Virus record (IMG/VR): IMGVR_UViG_3300049491_000083
Span: 1 to 64,000 of that record
Strand: one strand, 5' to 3'
Length of the DNA stretch: 64,000 nucleotides
Source: a virus
The notes beneath the pieces were generated by a model that worked only from the letters and a program-made list of their open reading frames with translations, did not search any database and was not told where the DNA came from. How positions within the stretch are numbered: position 1 is the first letter of the stretch; each line of letters opens with the position of its first letter. Of the stretch, positions 34,823-43,162 are shown in pieces. The translations under genes were made by a program, and so were the position numbers.

Positions 34823-35385
34823 GATTCATCCTTAGGGGTTCCGGGGGTAGTTGCGGTGTCTTGCATTTCTGACCAGACTGCGTTAGTTCTCCACATCCAC
34901 TGAGTCAGAGAGAAGTAGTAGTTGGGCGGGGATTCTTGGGGGCGTGCCCACCATTCTCCATTCCAGAAAATCGGGGTACCCGGCTCTGGCTCTGGCTTGT
35001 CGGGAACAAGGACAAGGTGCTCTGGATCGTAGTAGAGAGTGGTGGCGAACTGTGGAGTCTGCAAGCCAACCTGCCAGCCTACGCCCTTATCAAATCTTAG
35101 TTCCATTACTTTGTAGGCCTTGGCCCAATCACGTTCCTTGTTCGTGACCCTATCGCCCAACTTGAATGGTGCATCGGGCTTGGGCCGGAAGATGAATTCA
35201 ACCTTGCTAATATAATTAGCCCTTCGCCCATCGGCATAGCGGACGAGATTCGCGGGGCCGATCATGAGGGCATCGCCTTTCTTGGCTGCCTTGTACAACT
35301 TGCCAGTCTCCACAGACTCATGGCCCTTGCCGTCGTACCAGTACACCTTTACGATATCCCCGGCACGCATATCCTTGATTTCCAT
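34819..35385 (-). CDS. Hypothetical protein
   Basis: 188 residues. Two SH3-like segments ('DMRAGDIVKVYWYDGKG', 'FKLGDRVTNKERDWAKAYKV') and a Trp-rich C-terminus. Unknown function. Confidence 0.58.
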   Translation of the reverse strand: MEIKDMRAGDIVKVYWYDGKGHESVETGKLYKAAKKGDALMIGPANLVRYADGRRANYISKVEFIFRPKPDAPFKLGDRVTNKERDWAKAYKVMELRFDKGVGWQVGLQTPQFATTLYYDPEHLVLVPDKPEPEPGTPIFWNGEWWARPQESPPNYYFSLTQWMWRTNAVWSEMQDTATTPGTPKDES

Positions 35386-35639
35386 TAGTTCTCCAAAAGG
35401 TATTGGTTATAGTATCTTTCAAAGTCGCTTGTGGCGGCAATGTAGCCTTCATCAAATCCCCGGCTATGGCCACGCCACCATTCTCCCCACAGGTCGTCCA
35501 TGACCTTGCAGGAGGGGCAGGAGGGGGTACATTCGCCCTGTCCCCACACACACTGGGGATTAACGTGCAGGGCACGCTCTGCGTTCATCCCAGCGTTGTA
35601 GCCACTCAGCCAGTATTCATTATTGATAAGGATTGTCAT
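35385..35639 (-). CDS. Cys-rich hypothetical protein
   Basis: 84 residues; WLSGYNAGMNAE then four Cys ending CPSC, and a GFDEGYIAA helix. One of several 'GYxxG' proteins in this block. Confidence 0.58.
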   Translation of the reverse strand: MTILINNEYWLSGYNAGMNAERALHVNPQCVWGQGECTPSCPSCKVMDDLWGEWWRGHSRGFDEGYIAATSDFERYYNQYLLEN

Positions 35640-35830
35640 TTCTGGCTCACTCCATGGGTATCTTCGAAGTCAAAGCAGTCGCACAGCCACGACTTGCAAT
35701 CAGGGATTGTCTCTCCTGAGAAGGGGCACCTGTCATTGGCTACCTGTTGGTTGTAGAAGATTGCCCACTCTACCTGCTGGAAGTCATCCATATCTACCGG
35801 GCCATAATAGGCTTCGTATGCGTTGCTCAT
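35636..35830 (-). CDS. Hypothetical protein
   Basis: 64 residues, aromatic and acidic with Cys at the end; ATGA coupling. Confidence 0.55.
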   Translation of the reverse strand: MSNAYEAYYGPVDMDDFQQVEWAIFYNQQVANDRCPFSGETIPDCKSWLCDCFDFEDTHGVSQK

Positions 35831-36036
35831 CGGTTTCTCTTGTCCCTATCCTTGGAACGCTTTGCCGTGGTAGCAGCCTGATCCGCTGCCTGTGCCCAAT
35901 GGCGAATCTGCAACCAGATACTCTTTACGGACTGGAATTCCTCTTCGGTCATGTTGGATGATATTGCCCCCATTTCCCTCTCCACGTTCCTGAGGGCATC
36001 GGCATAGCCGACCATGTACTCGTACCCGATCTTCAC
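35827..36036 (-). CDS. Hypothetical helical protein
   Basis: 69 residues; GYADALRNVEREMG helix and a basic end (KRSKDRDKRNR). Confidence 0.55.
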   Translation of the reverse strand: MKIGYEYMVGYADALRNVEREMGAISSNMTEEEFQSVKSIWLQIRHWAQAADQAATTAKRSKDRDKRNR

Positions 36037-36167
36037 TGTGCCCCCAGCCAGTTGATACCGGCAATGATGAGGGCAATGATGGCTACTGTCATGGCAATGC
36101 CCAACACTGCACAGATGCTAAACCAGATTACGAACATCCTGTCGATAGCCTTGTCATCCATTATCAT
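36033..36167 (-). CDS. 44-residue membrane protein
   Basis: One membrane helix (~13-37). Start overlaps the upstream TGA. Confidence 0.5.
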   Translation of the reverse strand: MIMDDKAIDRMFVIWFSICAVLGIAMTVAIIALIIAGINWLGAQ

Positions 36168-36334
36168 CGTCGCTCCCAAAGTACGTCATAGATTATGTCT
36201 CTAATGTCAGACTCAAATGCCACATTGAATGACTCCTGAGTCACCGGCTCTCCGCGACTAACAAATCCCTTGGTAATGAACCTGTTGGCAAACAGAGCCG
36301 CTATAGATGGTTCCCAGTGATGCTCGCTATCCAT
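36164..36334 (-). CDS. Hypothetical protein
   Basis: 56 residues: MDSEHHWEPSIAALFANRFI. Coupled to both neighbours. A common phage/host pattern 'ESFNVAFESDI'; function unknown. Confidence 0.55.
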   Translation of the reverse strand: MDSEHHWEPSIAALFANRFITKGFVSRGEPVTQESFNVAFESDIRDIIYDVLWERR

Positions 36335-36552
36335 CAGACACCGTACCTATTCTTTGCGTAGTTGATGCAGTCAGCGTACTGACCTTCGAATTGAATCTCT
36401 CCGAACTCACCCTGAATCTCGTTCACGGCCCACCATGTATGCTTGTTGATGATGCAATGCTGGTCATAGCATCCTTCTCCAAATACTGTTCCACCACACT
36501 TGTTCTTTTCAATATGGTAGAGAGGGGTGGACTTGGTAGTTGAGATGTACAT
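36334..36552 (-). CDS. Hypothetical protein
   Basis: 72 residues behind its own promoter; Cys at 19, 28 and 33; GGAGA ribosome site. Confidence 0.58.
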   Translation of the reverse strand: MYISTTKSTPLYHIEKNKCGGTVFGEGCYDQHCIINKHTWWAVNEIQGEFGEIQFEGQYADCINYAKNRYGV

Positions 36553-36581
36553 GCTGTCTCCTATGTCTGGATGATGGTACC

Positions 36582-36610
36582 ATCCTATCAGGGATACCCG
36601 GCAAAGTCAA
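36582..36610 (-). promoter_or_regulatory. Promoter TTGACT-N17-TAGGAT
   Basis: -35 at 36610-36605, -10 at 36587-36582. Confidence 0.72.
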
Positions 36611-36615
36611 GGGTT

Positions 36616-36867
36616 TTAACGGAGAACTGGACGCTTTTTCTTGTCCTTGCGACCAGTCACCAGATACCAGATACCATAGACAATGGCAATGATTATCAGA
36701 ATTGCGAAGAAGATTGCGAATGGAATCCAGAACGGTGCGAGGACCCACAGCCATGCCCAATCGATGACACCAGTCAACTTAAGAGTGATGAACACTATCC
36801 CCAGAATCCCCAGAATTGGGAAGGCGGGTCCAGAAACATAAACAGTCTTGCTAGTATTAGTAGTCAC
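36616..36867 (-). CDS. Two-helix membrane protein
   Basis: 83 residues with hydrophobic stretches ~12-33 and ~42-70 and a basic tail (GRKDKKKRPVLR). Confidence 0.62.
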   Translation of the reverse strand: MTTNTSKTVYVSGPAFPILGILGIVFITLKLTGVIDWAWLWVLAPFWIPFAIFFAILIIIAIVYGIWYLVTGRKDKKKRPVLR

Positions 36868-37162
36868 TTTTCTCCTTGAATTTTGCTGCCTGTATGTATA
36901 GGATCTGCTGGTCGAATACCTGTCTCAGAATGGTGCTGGTTGTAGCATAGTCTCCAACGATAGTTCTAACGTTGTAGGCATCCTTGCCGGGATCATATTG
37001 TATCTGTCGTTGTGGCAGATCGGGGTTGCACTTGAGGCACCGATCCCAACTACAGGGATTATCATTCACCCTGAGTTCATGCTCAAGCCTAGAAATTCTC
37101 TCGTCATCACCCCAGCGGGTATCCAGAAGTTGATCAGCACTTGCTGTCCAGTTATACCCCAC
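36857..37162 (-). CDS. Hypothetical protein
   Basis: 101 residues; helical, with CxxxxCxxC near 37-45. 11-bp overlaps at both ends. Confidence 0.55.
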   Translation of the reverse strand: MGYNWTASADQLLDTRWGDDERISRLEHELRVNDNPCSWDRCLKCNPDLPQRQIQYDPGKDAYNVRTIVGDYATTSTILRQVFDQQILYIQAAKFKEKSDY

Positions 37163-37370
37163 GGACTACCTCTTCAAGGCACTCCCGGCACTTGCAGGCA
37201 TCAGACTCAAGAGCATCATCGAAGGCTACTGCGGCATCGTCACGACCGCCAGAGTATCCCTTTCGGTACCCGGCATCGAAGCCCTCGGCATAGCCCTTCT
37301 GATGAGAGTCCTTGATTATCTTGGTAATGGTATCAACGTAATACTTTGCGATTACCTCGTCCATGTTCAT
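37152..37370 (-). CDS. Hypothetical protein with glycine-repeat helix
   Basis: 72 residues from ATG 37370. 'GYAEGFDAGYRKGYSGGRDD' is a repeated GYxxG helix; CKCREC near the end may bind zinc. Confidence 0.58.
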   Translation of the reverse strand: MNMDEVIAKYYVDTITKIIKDSHQKGYAEGFDAGYRKGYSGGRDDAAVAFDDALESDACKCRECLEEVVRGV

Positions 37371-37681
37371 TAGTTGCACTCCCACACTAGATCTGGATAC
37401 TTGATAGCGGCTACAGAAAGCCGCCTGAGCAGATCCCTACCACCATCAGCACTTCCCCATCCATTGGATGGGTTCATCTTACGATACACGTCGATGTAGT
37501 CATTCATGGTGGTATAGCCTGTAACAAGATCAACAAGTGTATCCCCGGCTCGCTGGCCTTCGATCAGATCCCGCAGGCTCTCCCCGAATATGCTATGAAA
37601 CATAGGACCAATGTTGTAGGTGTAGTTGTCCTGAAATACTTCGTCACCATCTTGGTCGTAGAGGTTGATATCGACGCTCAC
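37370..37681 (-). CDS. Hypothetical protein
   Basis: 103 residues: MSVDINLYDQDGDEVFQDNY. Resembles small phage proteins of this start but function unknown. Confidence 0.6.
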   Translation of the reverse strand: MSVDINLYDQDGDEVFQDNYTYNIGPMFHSIFGESLRDLIEGQRAGDTLVDLVTGYTTMNDYIDVYRKMNPSNGWGSADGGRDLLRRLSVAAIKYPDLVWECN

Positions 37682-37920
37682 ATCAGGCTCCTGACCGCAT
37701 CCATGGCATCCTGCAAGGCCTGCTCTCGGATATCGTCAGGATTATCCATGCCCCACTCGGCCTCCTGATACCCGTCGTCATAGGCCTCTGCCTTGATCTT
37801 CTCAATCTCTTCGAATGAGTAGATGCCCTCAGTATCAATAAGTTCTACAATGATCTTGCACTCGGGGCATTCATATGGATGGAAACTCGCCCACGACTTG
37901 CACATATCTTCGTGTTGCAT
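37678..37920 (-). CDS. Hypothetical protein with CxxC
   Basis: 80 residues from ATG 37920 (TAATG junction). CPEC near 19 and an acidic helix 'EAYDDGYQEAEWG'. Confidence 0.58.
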   Translation of the reverse strand: MQHEDMCKSWASFHPYECPECKIIVELIDTEGIYSFEEIEKIKAEAYDDGYQEAEWGMDNPDDIREQALQDAMDAVRSLM

Positions 37921-38117
37921 TACGACTCCGACTCTATGATTGATAGGATTTCGTCTATTGGGATGATGACATTGGAGTTGTCCCACTTCTGGAACCTAAG
38001 ATACTTGGTACCCGGTGGAAGTTTTTCCATGGTGTCCCACACAGCATCAAAGGTGTAGTGATTAGCCAAAAGAAAGGCGGTGTGATGCGTAGTATCCTTG
38101 ACATACAGCCTGATCAC
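37920..38117 (-). CDS. Hypothetical protein
   Basis: 65 residues, 'YVKDTTHHTAFLLANHYTF', coupled at both ends. Confidence 0.55.
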   Translation of the reverse strand: MIRLYVKDTTHHTAFLLANHYTFDAVWDTMEKLPPGTKYLRFQKWDNSNVIIPIDEILSIIESES

Positions 38118-38251
38118 AGTATCTCCACACTATAAATGATCTGCTCTGGATCGCCCTTGTCAAGGCTGATCATGAGCATGTTGTATACCTCGCCCATGTT
38201 GCGGGGTTCGGTCAACTTGATATGAATGTCCCAGTCAGTCTTTGTATACAT
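38114..38251 (-). CDS. Hypothetical 45-residue protein
   Basis: ATG 38251 (TAATG). MYTKTDWDIHIKLTEPRNMG; no motif. Confidence 0.55.
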   Translation of the reverse strand: MYTKTDWDIHIKLTEPRNMGEVYNMLMISLDKGDPEQIIYSVEIL

Positions 38252-38733
38252 TACATCTTCCCCCAATATACGACTGAATCTTCTGTTACCCCGAAATTGA
38301 GTACGAGTAGTTCCCAATTCCACAGGGTACCATCGTTTGCCTGAGACCACGCATCCTTGCCATTATCGGTCTGTCCATCCCACCACCTCATGCGCTGGAA
38401 GGCAAAGCCAGCCTGATCGACAACGACGCTGCCCATGGGCGGCTCTGCCGGGACGGGGAAATGCTCTAGAGATGTGGAAAGGTAGGAGTTTCCCGGCCCA
38501 CCGTTATCAAGTTCAACAAACGTGCGGCCCTCATCGAAGTCACGACCGGGATAGATCTTGGTCACGATGCCAGAAATGTGATGATGATTGGTCTGTCGTA
38601 CTCGCTCTCCAACTTCGAAAGTATTATCAAGTGCCGCATGGAGCATGATCCGCTCAGCACCGGGAGGGAAGGTAAAAGTCACCAGCCCATCGCCCTCAAC
38701 CCATGTGATGGTGCTATCCTTGTCAATCTTCAT
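38251..38733 (-). CDS. Hypothetical protein, promoter-proximal
   Basis: 160 residues with 'EVGERVRQTNHHHISGIVTKIYPG', an SH3-like strand set. First gene behind a strong promoter. Unknown function. Confidence 0.6.
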   Translation of the reverse strand: MKIDKDSTITWVEGDGLVTFTFPPGAERIMLHAALDNTFEVGERVRQTNHHHISGIVTKIYPGRDFDEGRTFVELDNGGPGNSYLSTSLEHFPVPAEPPMGSVVVDQAGFAFQRMRWWDGQTDNGKDAWSQANDGTLWNWELLVLNFGVTEDSVVYWGKM

Positions 38734-38765
38734 TGATTGTGCCTCTCTGCTTGGCTTATGGCCCT

Positions 38766-38794
38766 AGTCTACTACGACTAGTCCCAAGTGTCAA
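38766..38794 (-). promoter_or_regulatory. Promoter TTGACA-N17-TAGACT
   Basis: -35 at 38794-38789, -10 at 38771-38766. Confidence 0.75.
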
Positions 38795-39014
38795 GCCTTT
38801 TCCCGGCGAATTCTCGCTGCATATCACGCAATGTCAGAACTGCTATTAGATCATACATTGGTGCCTTGTCCATCCATTGCTGGGTCACCGAGAGGCCACC
38901 CACCATGGTCATCCACTTGTGAGACACCATATATTCTGCGTCGGCTAGGCCAGCACGATAGCCGTCTACCCATACTTCGGTTTCTCTACCGATATTGCTC
39001 TTCTTTTTGCCCAT
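38778..39014 (-). CDS. Hypothetical protein
   Basis: 78 residues; its last bases hold the next promoter's -35. 'WVDGYRAGLADAEYMV' is again the GYxxG helix. Confidence 0.58.
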   Translation of the reverse strand: MGKKKSNIGRETEVWVDGYRAGLADAEYMVSHKWMTMVGGLSVTQQWMDKAPMYDLIAVLTLRDMQREFAGKRLDTWD

Positions 39015-39052
39015 TATTCACACCTTATCCACAGGATACAAAAGGATATTTA

Positions 39053-39274
39053 TTAGACTACGGTCTTTCGGGCAATCATTCGTGCCCTTTCTGAACGCTT
39101 CTCGCTCTCAGTACGCTTACGCTTGATGATTCTGTCACGCCTGTTCTTTCCATTGGCCCACGCTCCACGCTCAGACAGGGCTAGGCCATAGGCCACCGGC
39201 TCACCATCGCGGAAGAGGACGTAATGCCAGAGGACCCAGCCCTTGCTTACTGCAATGATCCAGTCGTTCTTCAT
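39053..39274 (-). CDS. Very basic hypothetical protein
   Basis: 73 residues with 'RRDRIIKRKRTESEKRSERARMI' at the C-terminus. Possible RNA or DNA binder. Confidence 0.6.
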   Translation of the reverse strand: MKNDWIIAVSKGWVLWHYVLFRDGEPVAYGLALSERGAWANGKNRRDRIIKRKRTESEKRSERARMIARKTVV

Positions 39275-39456
39275 GTTACCGCCTTAATGGTTAGTTCTTC
39301 GATGTTCTCTACCCCGGTGAATTCGCGGCCTAGAAACGTGACGCTCTCAATACTATCAAGGTTATAGAAGGTATCAAGTGCGTCTGCATAGTCTATTGCG
39401 TCAACGTCGATAGCCATTTTGACTGTCTCCGTCCATGTAAATCTAAATGTACTCAT
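39271..39456 (-). CDS. Hypothetical protein
   Basis: 61 residues, acidic; coupled between ThyX and the basic protein. Confidence 0.55.
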   Translation of the reverse strand: MSTFRFTWTETVKMAIDVDAIDYADALDTFYNLDSIESVTFLGREFTGVENIEELTIKAVT

Positions 39457-40136
39457 GGGGCTACCCTTCCGTTGTTCACGAACGCAGCGTGGGTAAGCGG
39501 CATTCGATCTTCGAATATATCTTCATACTTCTCTGCCACCATCTCAATTTCCCGCTGAGGGAAGGATGGGAAGCGTGATTCCGGTGCCTTACGACGAAGG
39601 CTCAGGAAGTTCATCAGTGCCCGTGGATTCATGGTGACGTAAGCACTTGAATAGATGTTGACGGGCAAGACCATTCGGGCTACCTCTCGTGCGATACCAA
39701 GGTCAAGCATGGACTGGTACTCTGCGTAGCAATTGGTGGACATTCGCTTGATTGCGGCTACCATTGCTAGATACTGAGGCTCGTTGCCCGGAACGAAACT
39801 GTATGCACCCGGCTTGCCTACTTGAACAAGGTTACGATCAGGTCCGGGGATATAGAAGTCAGGCTTCAACTGGGTGTATCTGCCTGACTCTTCGTTGTAG
39901 TTTGCCATGCGGTGACGCATATGCTCTCGCCATACGAAGATGGGAGCCTCTACCCGGAAGGTAATAATGCCATGCTCAAAGGGGGAGCCATGCCTGTCAC
40001 GCATTAGATAGTTAATCAAGCCCTCTGGATCGGCTGAACTATGGTCTGTACCGGTCGATACCCGTGCTGCCTTGGCAACCATTTCATCGCTGACGCACGA
40101 TTCGATTAGTTCGACGTGCATATCAGATCTAAACAT
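39453..40136 (-). CDS. thyX: Flavin-dependent thymidylate synthase
   Basis: 227 residues. The ThyX motif is present as R74-H-R76...ESGRY (S85, R87), with RHGSPFEH near 49 and 'FLSLR' near 195. ThyX makes dTMP from dUMP using methylene-tetrahydrofolate and FAD. It supplies dTMP for phage DNA. Family length ~220-250 matches. Common in actinobacteria and their phages. Confidence 0.95.
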   Translation of the reverse strand: MFRSDMHVELIESCVSDEMVAKAARVSTGTDHSSADPEGLINYLMRDRHGSPFEHGIITFRVEAPIFVWREHMRHRMANYNEESGRYTQLKPDFYIPGPDRNLVQVGKPGAYSFVPGNEPQYLAMVAAIKRMSTNCYAEYQSMLDLGIAREVARMVLPVNIYSSAYVTMNPRALMNFLSLRRKAPESRFPSFPQREIEMVAEKYEDIFEDRMPLTHAAFVNNGRVAP

Positions 40137-40608
40137 ACCCTTGGCTCTCTTCTGTCATGTGCGTAGGCCACATGACCTCGCAGTCGGTGTGGCACAGCAC
40201 AGGAGGCTCTATAGCGTCCCATGCGAAGGTCGGGTAGGCAACCGGGTCAAGTTCGAAGAGCCGCTGCCTATGGGACATATGGATAAGTTCATTGTCCAAC
40301 CAGTCAGGCTCTACAATGCCGCCATTGGGGAAGGCGTAGAAGATCTTAAGAGCATTGTCCCACTCGCTGTCAAGATAGATACGGCGGTAGTCACACTCAT
40401 CCTTGATAGTGAGCATGAACTCAAACAGGCAATCTCCATAGCCTCGCCATGCCTCTACCGCTGGATCATTATAGAGTATATTATTAGTGTCGTCTACCGC
40501 TAGAATTTTCAAAATTGTTTGCATATTGTGGAACTGCTGTTCCAAATCCTTGTCGCTCAAATCCTTGGCTGTCTGCTCAAAGGTTGAGTCTGTCATGTAG
40601 ATTATCAT
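40129..40608 (-). CDS. Pyrimidine-dimer glycosylase-like (Pyr_excise) protein
   Basis: 159 residues. 'NDPAVEAWRGYGDCLFEFML' and 'HMSHRQRLFELDPVAYPTF' with a final 'VMWPTH' match a phage protein family annotated with the T4 endonuclease V-like fold. Catalysis is not certain because the usual N-terminal Thr is not obvious. TAATG start. Confidence 0.62.
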   Translation of the reverse strand: MIIYMTDSTFEQTAKDLSDKDLEQQFHNMQTILKILAVDDTNNILYNDPAVEAWRGYGDCLFEFMLTIKDECDYRRIYLDSEWDNALKIFYAFPNGGIVEPDWLDNELIHMSHRQRLFELDPVAYPTFAWDAIEPPVLCHTDCEVMWPTHMTEESQGYV

Positions 40609-40925
40609 TACTGCCCTTCAAACTTGGCCTTTAGTCGTTCGTACTCAGCACGTTCACGCTCTAGACTGCGGCGATTATAGACGCTCTTCCACTTCTCATT
40701 CTTCTCAAGGTTCTTAGCCACAACACCTAGACGGTGCTGCTGCTCAGCAGGGGACAGTGGCCTATCAACCTTGATATGGACAAATCCTCCCAGTTCGGCA
40801 CTCTCCATGACATTGCACGCAAGATCATCAAATAGTTCTTCTATGTCATGATCGGTTGCCTTTGCGGCATCGAATCTGACTACATCGATAACCTTGTGGC
40901 TGTAGACCGTCGTTCGGATCTTCAT
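40608..40925 (-). CDS. Hypothetical protein
   Basis: 105 residues from ATG 40925. Strand-helix start (MKIRTTVYSHKVIDVVRF) and a charged C-terminal helix. No motif. Confidence 0.58.
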   Translation of the reverse strand: MKIRTTVYSHKVIDVVRFDAAKATDHDIEELFDDLACNVMESAELGGFVHIKVDRPLSPAEQQHRLGVVAKNLEKNEKWKSVYNRRSLERERAEYERLKAKFEGQ

Positions 40926-40929
40926 TGTC

Positions 40930-41070
40930 TCACCAATTCTCAACTGTATAGATAGACTCATCATAGGGCAGGCCGTCTAGGTACTTGTTCTGCTCTCGCA
41001 CATACGCCTGATGCCTGCGGTATGCCCGTGGATGCAAGGCGGCATTGATCCAATAAATAAGAAACATCAT
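40930..41070 (-). CDS. Hypothetical 46-residue protein
   Basis: MMFLIYWINAALHPRAYRRH...; short hydrophobic start, basic middle. ATGA overlap with upstream. Confidence 0.5.
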   Translation of the reverse strand: MMFLIYWINAALHPRAYRRHQAYVREQNKYLDGLPYDESIYTVENW

Positions 41071-41195
41071 TCGTCTATCTCCGTAATAGTGAAGGCGTTA
41101 CCGAACTGCTCGCACCATTCCTCAGCATGTTCCCGCGTGAGGAAACTCCACGCGGGGGAGTCATCTACGTTTAGGGTGACTCTGTATCTAATCAT
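41067..41195 (-). CDS. Hypothetical 42-residue protein
   Basis: MIRYRVTLNVDDSPAWSFLT..., strand then helix; coupled at both ends. Confidence 0.52.
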   Translation of the reverse strand: MIRYRVTLNVDDSPAWSFLTREHAEEWCEQFGNAFTITEIDE

Positions 41196-41368
41196 TTCTT
41201 GTCCTCCCAATACACAGTAAGAATGGTCGCATCAGTCCTATAGTCGCTACGGATATTGAACTCGCTAGAACCCGGTACTCCGTAACTGGCTGCTGCATCA
41301 AGGAACGATTGCATGATGTTAAGAGTCATCCTACCACCGGGGACTTCCTCTGTCAAGGAGTGTCTCAT
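41192..41368 (-). CDS. Hypothetical 58-residue protein
   Basis: MRHSLTEEVPGGRMTLNIMQ; no motif. Coupled at both ends. Confidence 0.52.
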   Translation of the reverse strand: MRHSLTEEVPGGRMTLNIMQSFLDAAASYGVPGSSEFNIRSDYRTDATILTVYWEDKK

Positions 41369-41955
41369 TATTCTTCCAATGACTTGTAGAGTGCCCTGAT
41401 CCAGTCGTTGGATTCATCTACGTTATTCTGCTCCCGCTCTTTTGCCTGAGTGTAATACTCAAGGTCACGCTCCGCAGCCTTTATTTCCTGCTCTGCATAT
41501 TCCTTTGGGGTGATGCGAGCGGGAGAGGGATAGATCTTGCAGTCCCATTCAATGGACGATTCCAACTGATCAATCATGAATTTCTTAAGTTCTTCGTGCT
41601 TGGGAGTGGGTGGCTTCCATGCGGTTACATCAGAAAGCATCTGCTCGTACTTTACCCGGCGAGCAAGAGCCTTGGACGCACCCTCGCTCCATGCCTTGAA
41701 GTCTCGCTGATATGCCAACTCAGCCTCTTCAGCGATAGTCTGCTCAGACCAGTAGGAGACAAACCATATCCTTTCCTTGGCCCGTGCTATGTTCTTATCA
41801 GTATAGTCATTAGTTGACCGCAAGGTTGGGGGATTGCTCAATGGTTCGTCACGCTGCTCAATAGTGGCACCAAATGCTCGTGCGCATTGCAGGATGAACT
41901 CGTTACGGGTGATGGGCTTAAGATCGTATAGGTCGGCGGTATATCCAGTAGGCAT
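41368..41955 (-). CDS. Hypothetical helical protein
   Basis: 195 residues from ATG 41955 (TAATG). Long charged helices, e.g. 'YAEQEIKAAERDLEYYTQAK'. Function unknown. Confidence 0.6.
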   Translation of the reverse strand: MPTGYTADLYDLKPITRNEFILQCARAFGATIEQRDEPLSNPPTLRSTNDYTDKNIARAKERIWFVSYWSEQTIAEEAELAYQRDFKAWSEGASKALARRVKYEQMLSDVTAWKPPTPKHEELKKFMIDQLESSIEWDCKIYPSPARITPKEYAEQEIKAAERDLEYYTQAKEREQNNVDESNDWIRALYKSLEE

Positions 41956-42119
41956 TAGACTTCCTCTATCCATGCATCTTCGTAGGATGACTCAAGTTCT
42001 ACCCCGTCCTTGCGGGGATTAAGAGTGTCAAACAGTTCCTCGGCATCCTCTTCGTTGTCTGCTACTACGGTGAGCGTATACCATACCCTGTATAGGGTTG
42101 TCTGTTCATATGTTGGCAT
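41955..42119 (-). CDS. Hypothetical small acidic protein
   Basis: 54 residues from ATG 42119: MPTYEQTTLYRVWYTLTVVA then 'DNEEDAEELF', the same plan as 27147, 29333 and 29698. Confidence 0.58.
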   Translation of the reverse strand: MPTYEQTTLYRVWYTLTVVADNEEDAEELFDTLNPRKDGVELESSYEDAWIEEV

Positions 42120-42358
42120 TATGCCTCCACTAGGTCTAGGGGTGTAGGTGCAGTTAGTTTGGCATGGCAGTAGGCACACTCAGCATTCATGAGGTACCCG
42201 GCGATTTCATATCCTTCATCAAACGTTGCCTGAATTGTGAAAAGATCGCTCCCGCAGATACACTCCCGCGTAGGTATCCCTCTTAGACTTAACTGAGGGC
42301 GTGGGGCCATGCACCGAACAATCCATAGTCCAAACGATAGAACTATTAGTAAGGTCAT
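42119..42358 (-). CDS. Membrane-anchored zinc-site protein
   Basis: 79 residues from ATG 42358 (AGGAGAG ahead). Hydrophobic N-terminus (1-18), then CICG and CAYC. An overlapping leader ORF in another frame starts 7 bp after the -10 and is considered less likely. Confidence 0.5.
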   Translation of the reverse strand: MTLLIVLSFGLWIVRCMAPRPQLSLRGIPTRECICGSDLFTIQATFDEGYEIAGYLMNAECAYCHAKLTAPTPLDLVEA

Positions 42359-42396
42359 ATCTCTCCTGCCAAATGAAATTTCCCGCCATGACTTCA

Positions 42397-42424
42397 ATTA
42401 TATCGGTCATGACGGGAAAAGTCA
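42397..42424 (-). promoter_or_regulatory. Promoter TTGACT-N16/17-TATAAT
   Basis: -10 at 42402-42397, TTGACT on the minus strand just upstream (around 42420-42425). Confidence 0.65.
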
Positions 42425-42434
42425 ATGGCTGTGG

Positions 42435-42584
42435 TCAGATACTTCTACCGAAAATGGCATCTATCTCTGACAGTTCATTCGGTGATATGGCACGCGAACG
42501 CTGCCTATCCCACTCCCTCTGGATGCTCGTAGTGCTTGTGGCACCGTCGAAGATCTTAGAGAAGAATTGTCCAATGGATCGCAT
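42435..42584 (-). CDS. Hypothetical 49-residue protein
   Basis: MRSIGQFFSKIFDGATSTTS..., AGGAGG ribosome site and own promoter. No motif. Confidence 0.58.
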   Translation of the reverse strand: MRSIGQFFSKIFDGATSTTSIQREWDRQRSRAISPNELSEIDAIFGRSI

Positions 42585-42614
42585 TGTAGTTCCTCCTTGT
42601 TTGTTGATACTTCA

Positions 42615-42643
42615 ATTGTATCAACTCTTTGCAGGAAATGCAA
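42615..42643 (-). promoter_or_regulatory. Promoter TTGCAT-N17-TACAAT
   Basis: -35 at 42643-42638, -10 at 42620-42615. Confidence 0.7.
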
Positions 42644-42664
42644 GCGGTTGCAGTGTGACGTTGG

Positions 42665-43147
42665 TTACTCAGGGACAGGCTTGTTCTGATTGTAACTAAA
42701 TCTCACTGGAGGATCTGGACGATATGTTGGATCTGGTGCATCGCCTCTTAGACCTGATCGGCCACGGTTGAACGACGCTACTTGCTGTGCAGCACCGCTG
42801 CTTATTTCTGGATCGTTCTTGAGAATGGCATGGATATGACTACCCCAATACCCCGGAATCTCTGGCCTGAACCATGCAGCAAAGCCACTATCCTTGAGAG
42901 CACGAACAACCTTTTTGCGATCTTCGTCTGTGAGATTGGAGTCAGAAATGTCTACTGCCCCTCCACCATCATGCGTACCAGCACTCTGAGAAACGCCGCC
43001 ACGATTATACGAGCCTTGAGCGATTACATAGAGTTGCTTGATGCCGTCGATCTTCTCCGCGTACTTAAGCGCAGCAATAGTTCGCCGGTTCAGTTTCTTT
43101 GAGCGGAAATACACTCGCTCCTGTGGGTCTTTTAGTGTTGTTGTCAT
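42665..43147 (-). CDS. Leaderless M15-like peptidase
   Basis: 160 residues. 'SAGTHDGGGAVDI' (H59, D66) and 'WGSHIHAI' (H104, H106) match the zinc site of VanY/M15 D,D-peptidases or L-Ala-D-Glu peptidases. It may cut peptidoglycan, either as an endolysin domain or in a virion. It lies far from the holin gene. The ATG is 6 bp after TGGTATAAT. Confidence 0.72.
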   Translation of the reverse strand: MTTTLKDPQERVYFRSKKLNRRTIAALKYAEKIDGIKQLYVIAQGSYNRGGVSQSAGTHDGGGAVDISDSNLTDEDRKKVVRALKDSGFAAWFRPEIPGYWGSHIHAILKNDPEISSGAAQQVASFNRGRSGLRGDAPDPTYRPDPPVRFSYNQNKPVPE

Positions 43148-43153
43148 GCAACA

Positions 43154-43162
43154 ATTATACCA
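43154..43162 (-). promoter_or_regulatory. Extended -10 TGGTATAAT
   Basis: -10 at 43159-43154; no clear -35. ATG of the peptidase follows after 6 bp. Confidence 0.55.
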
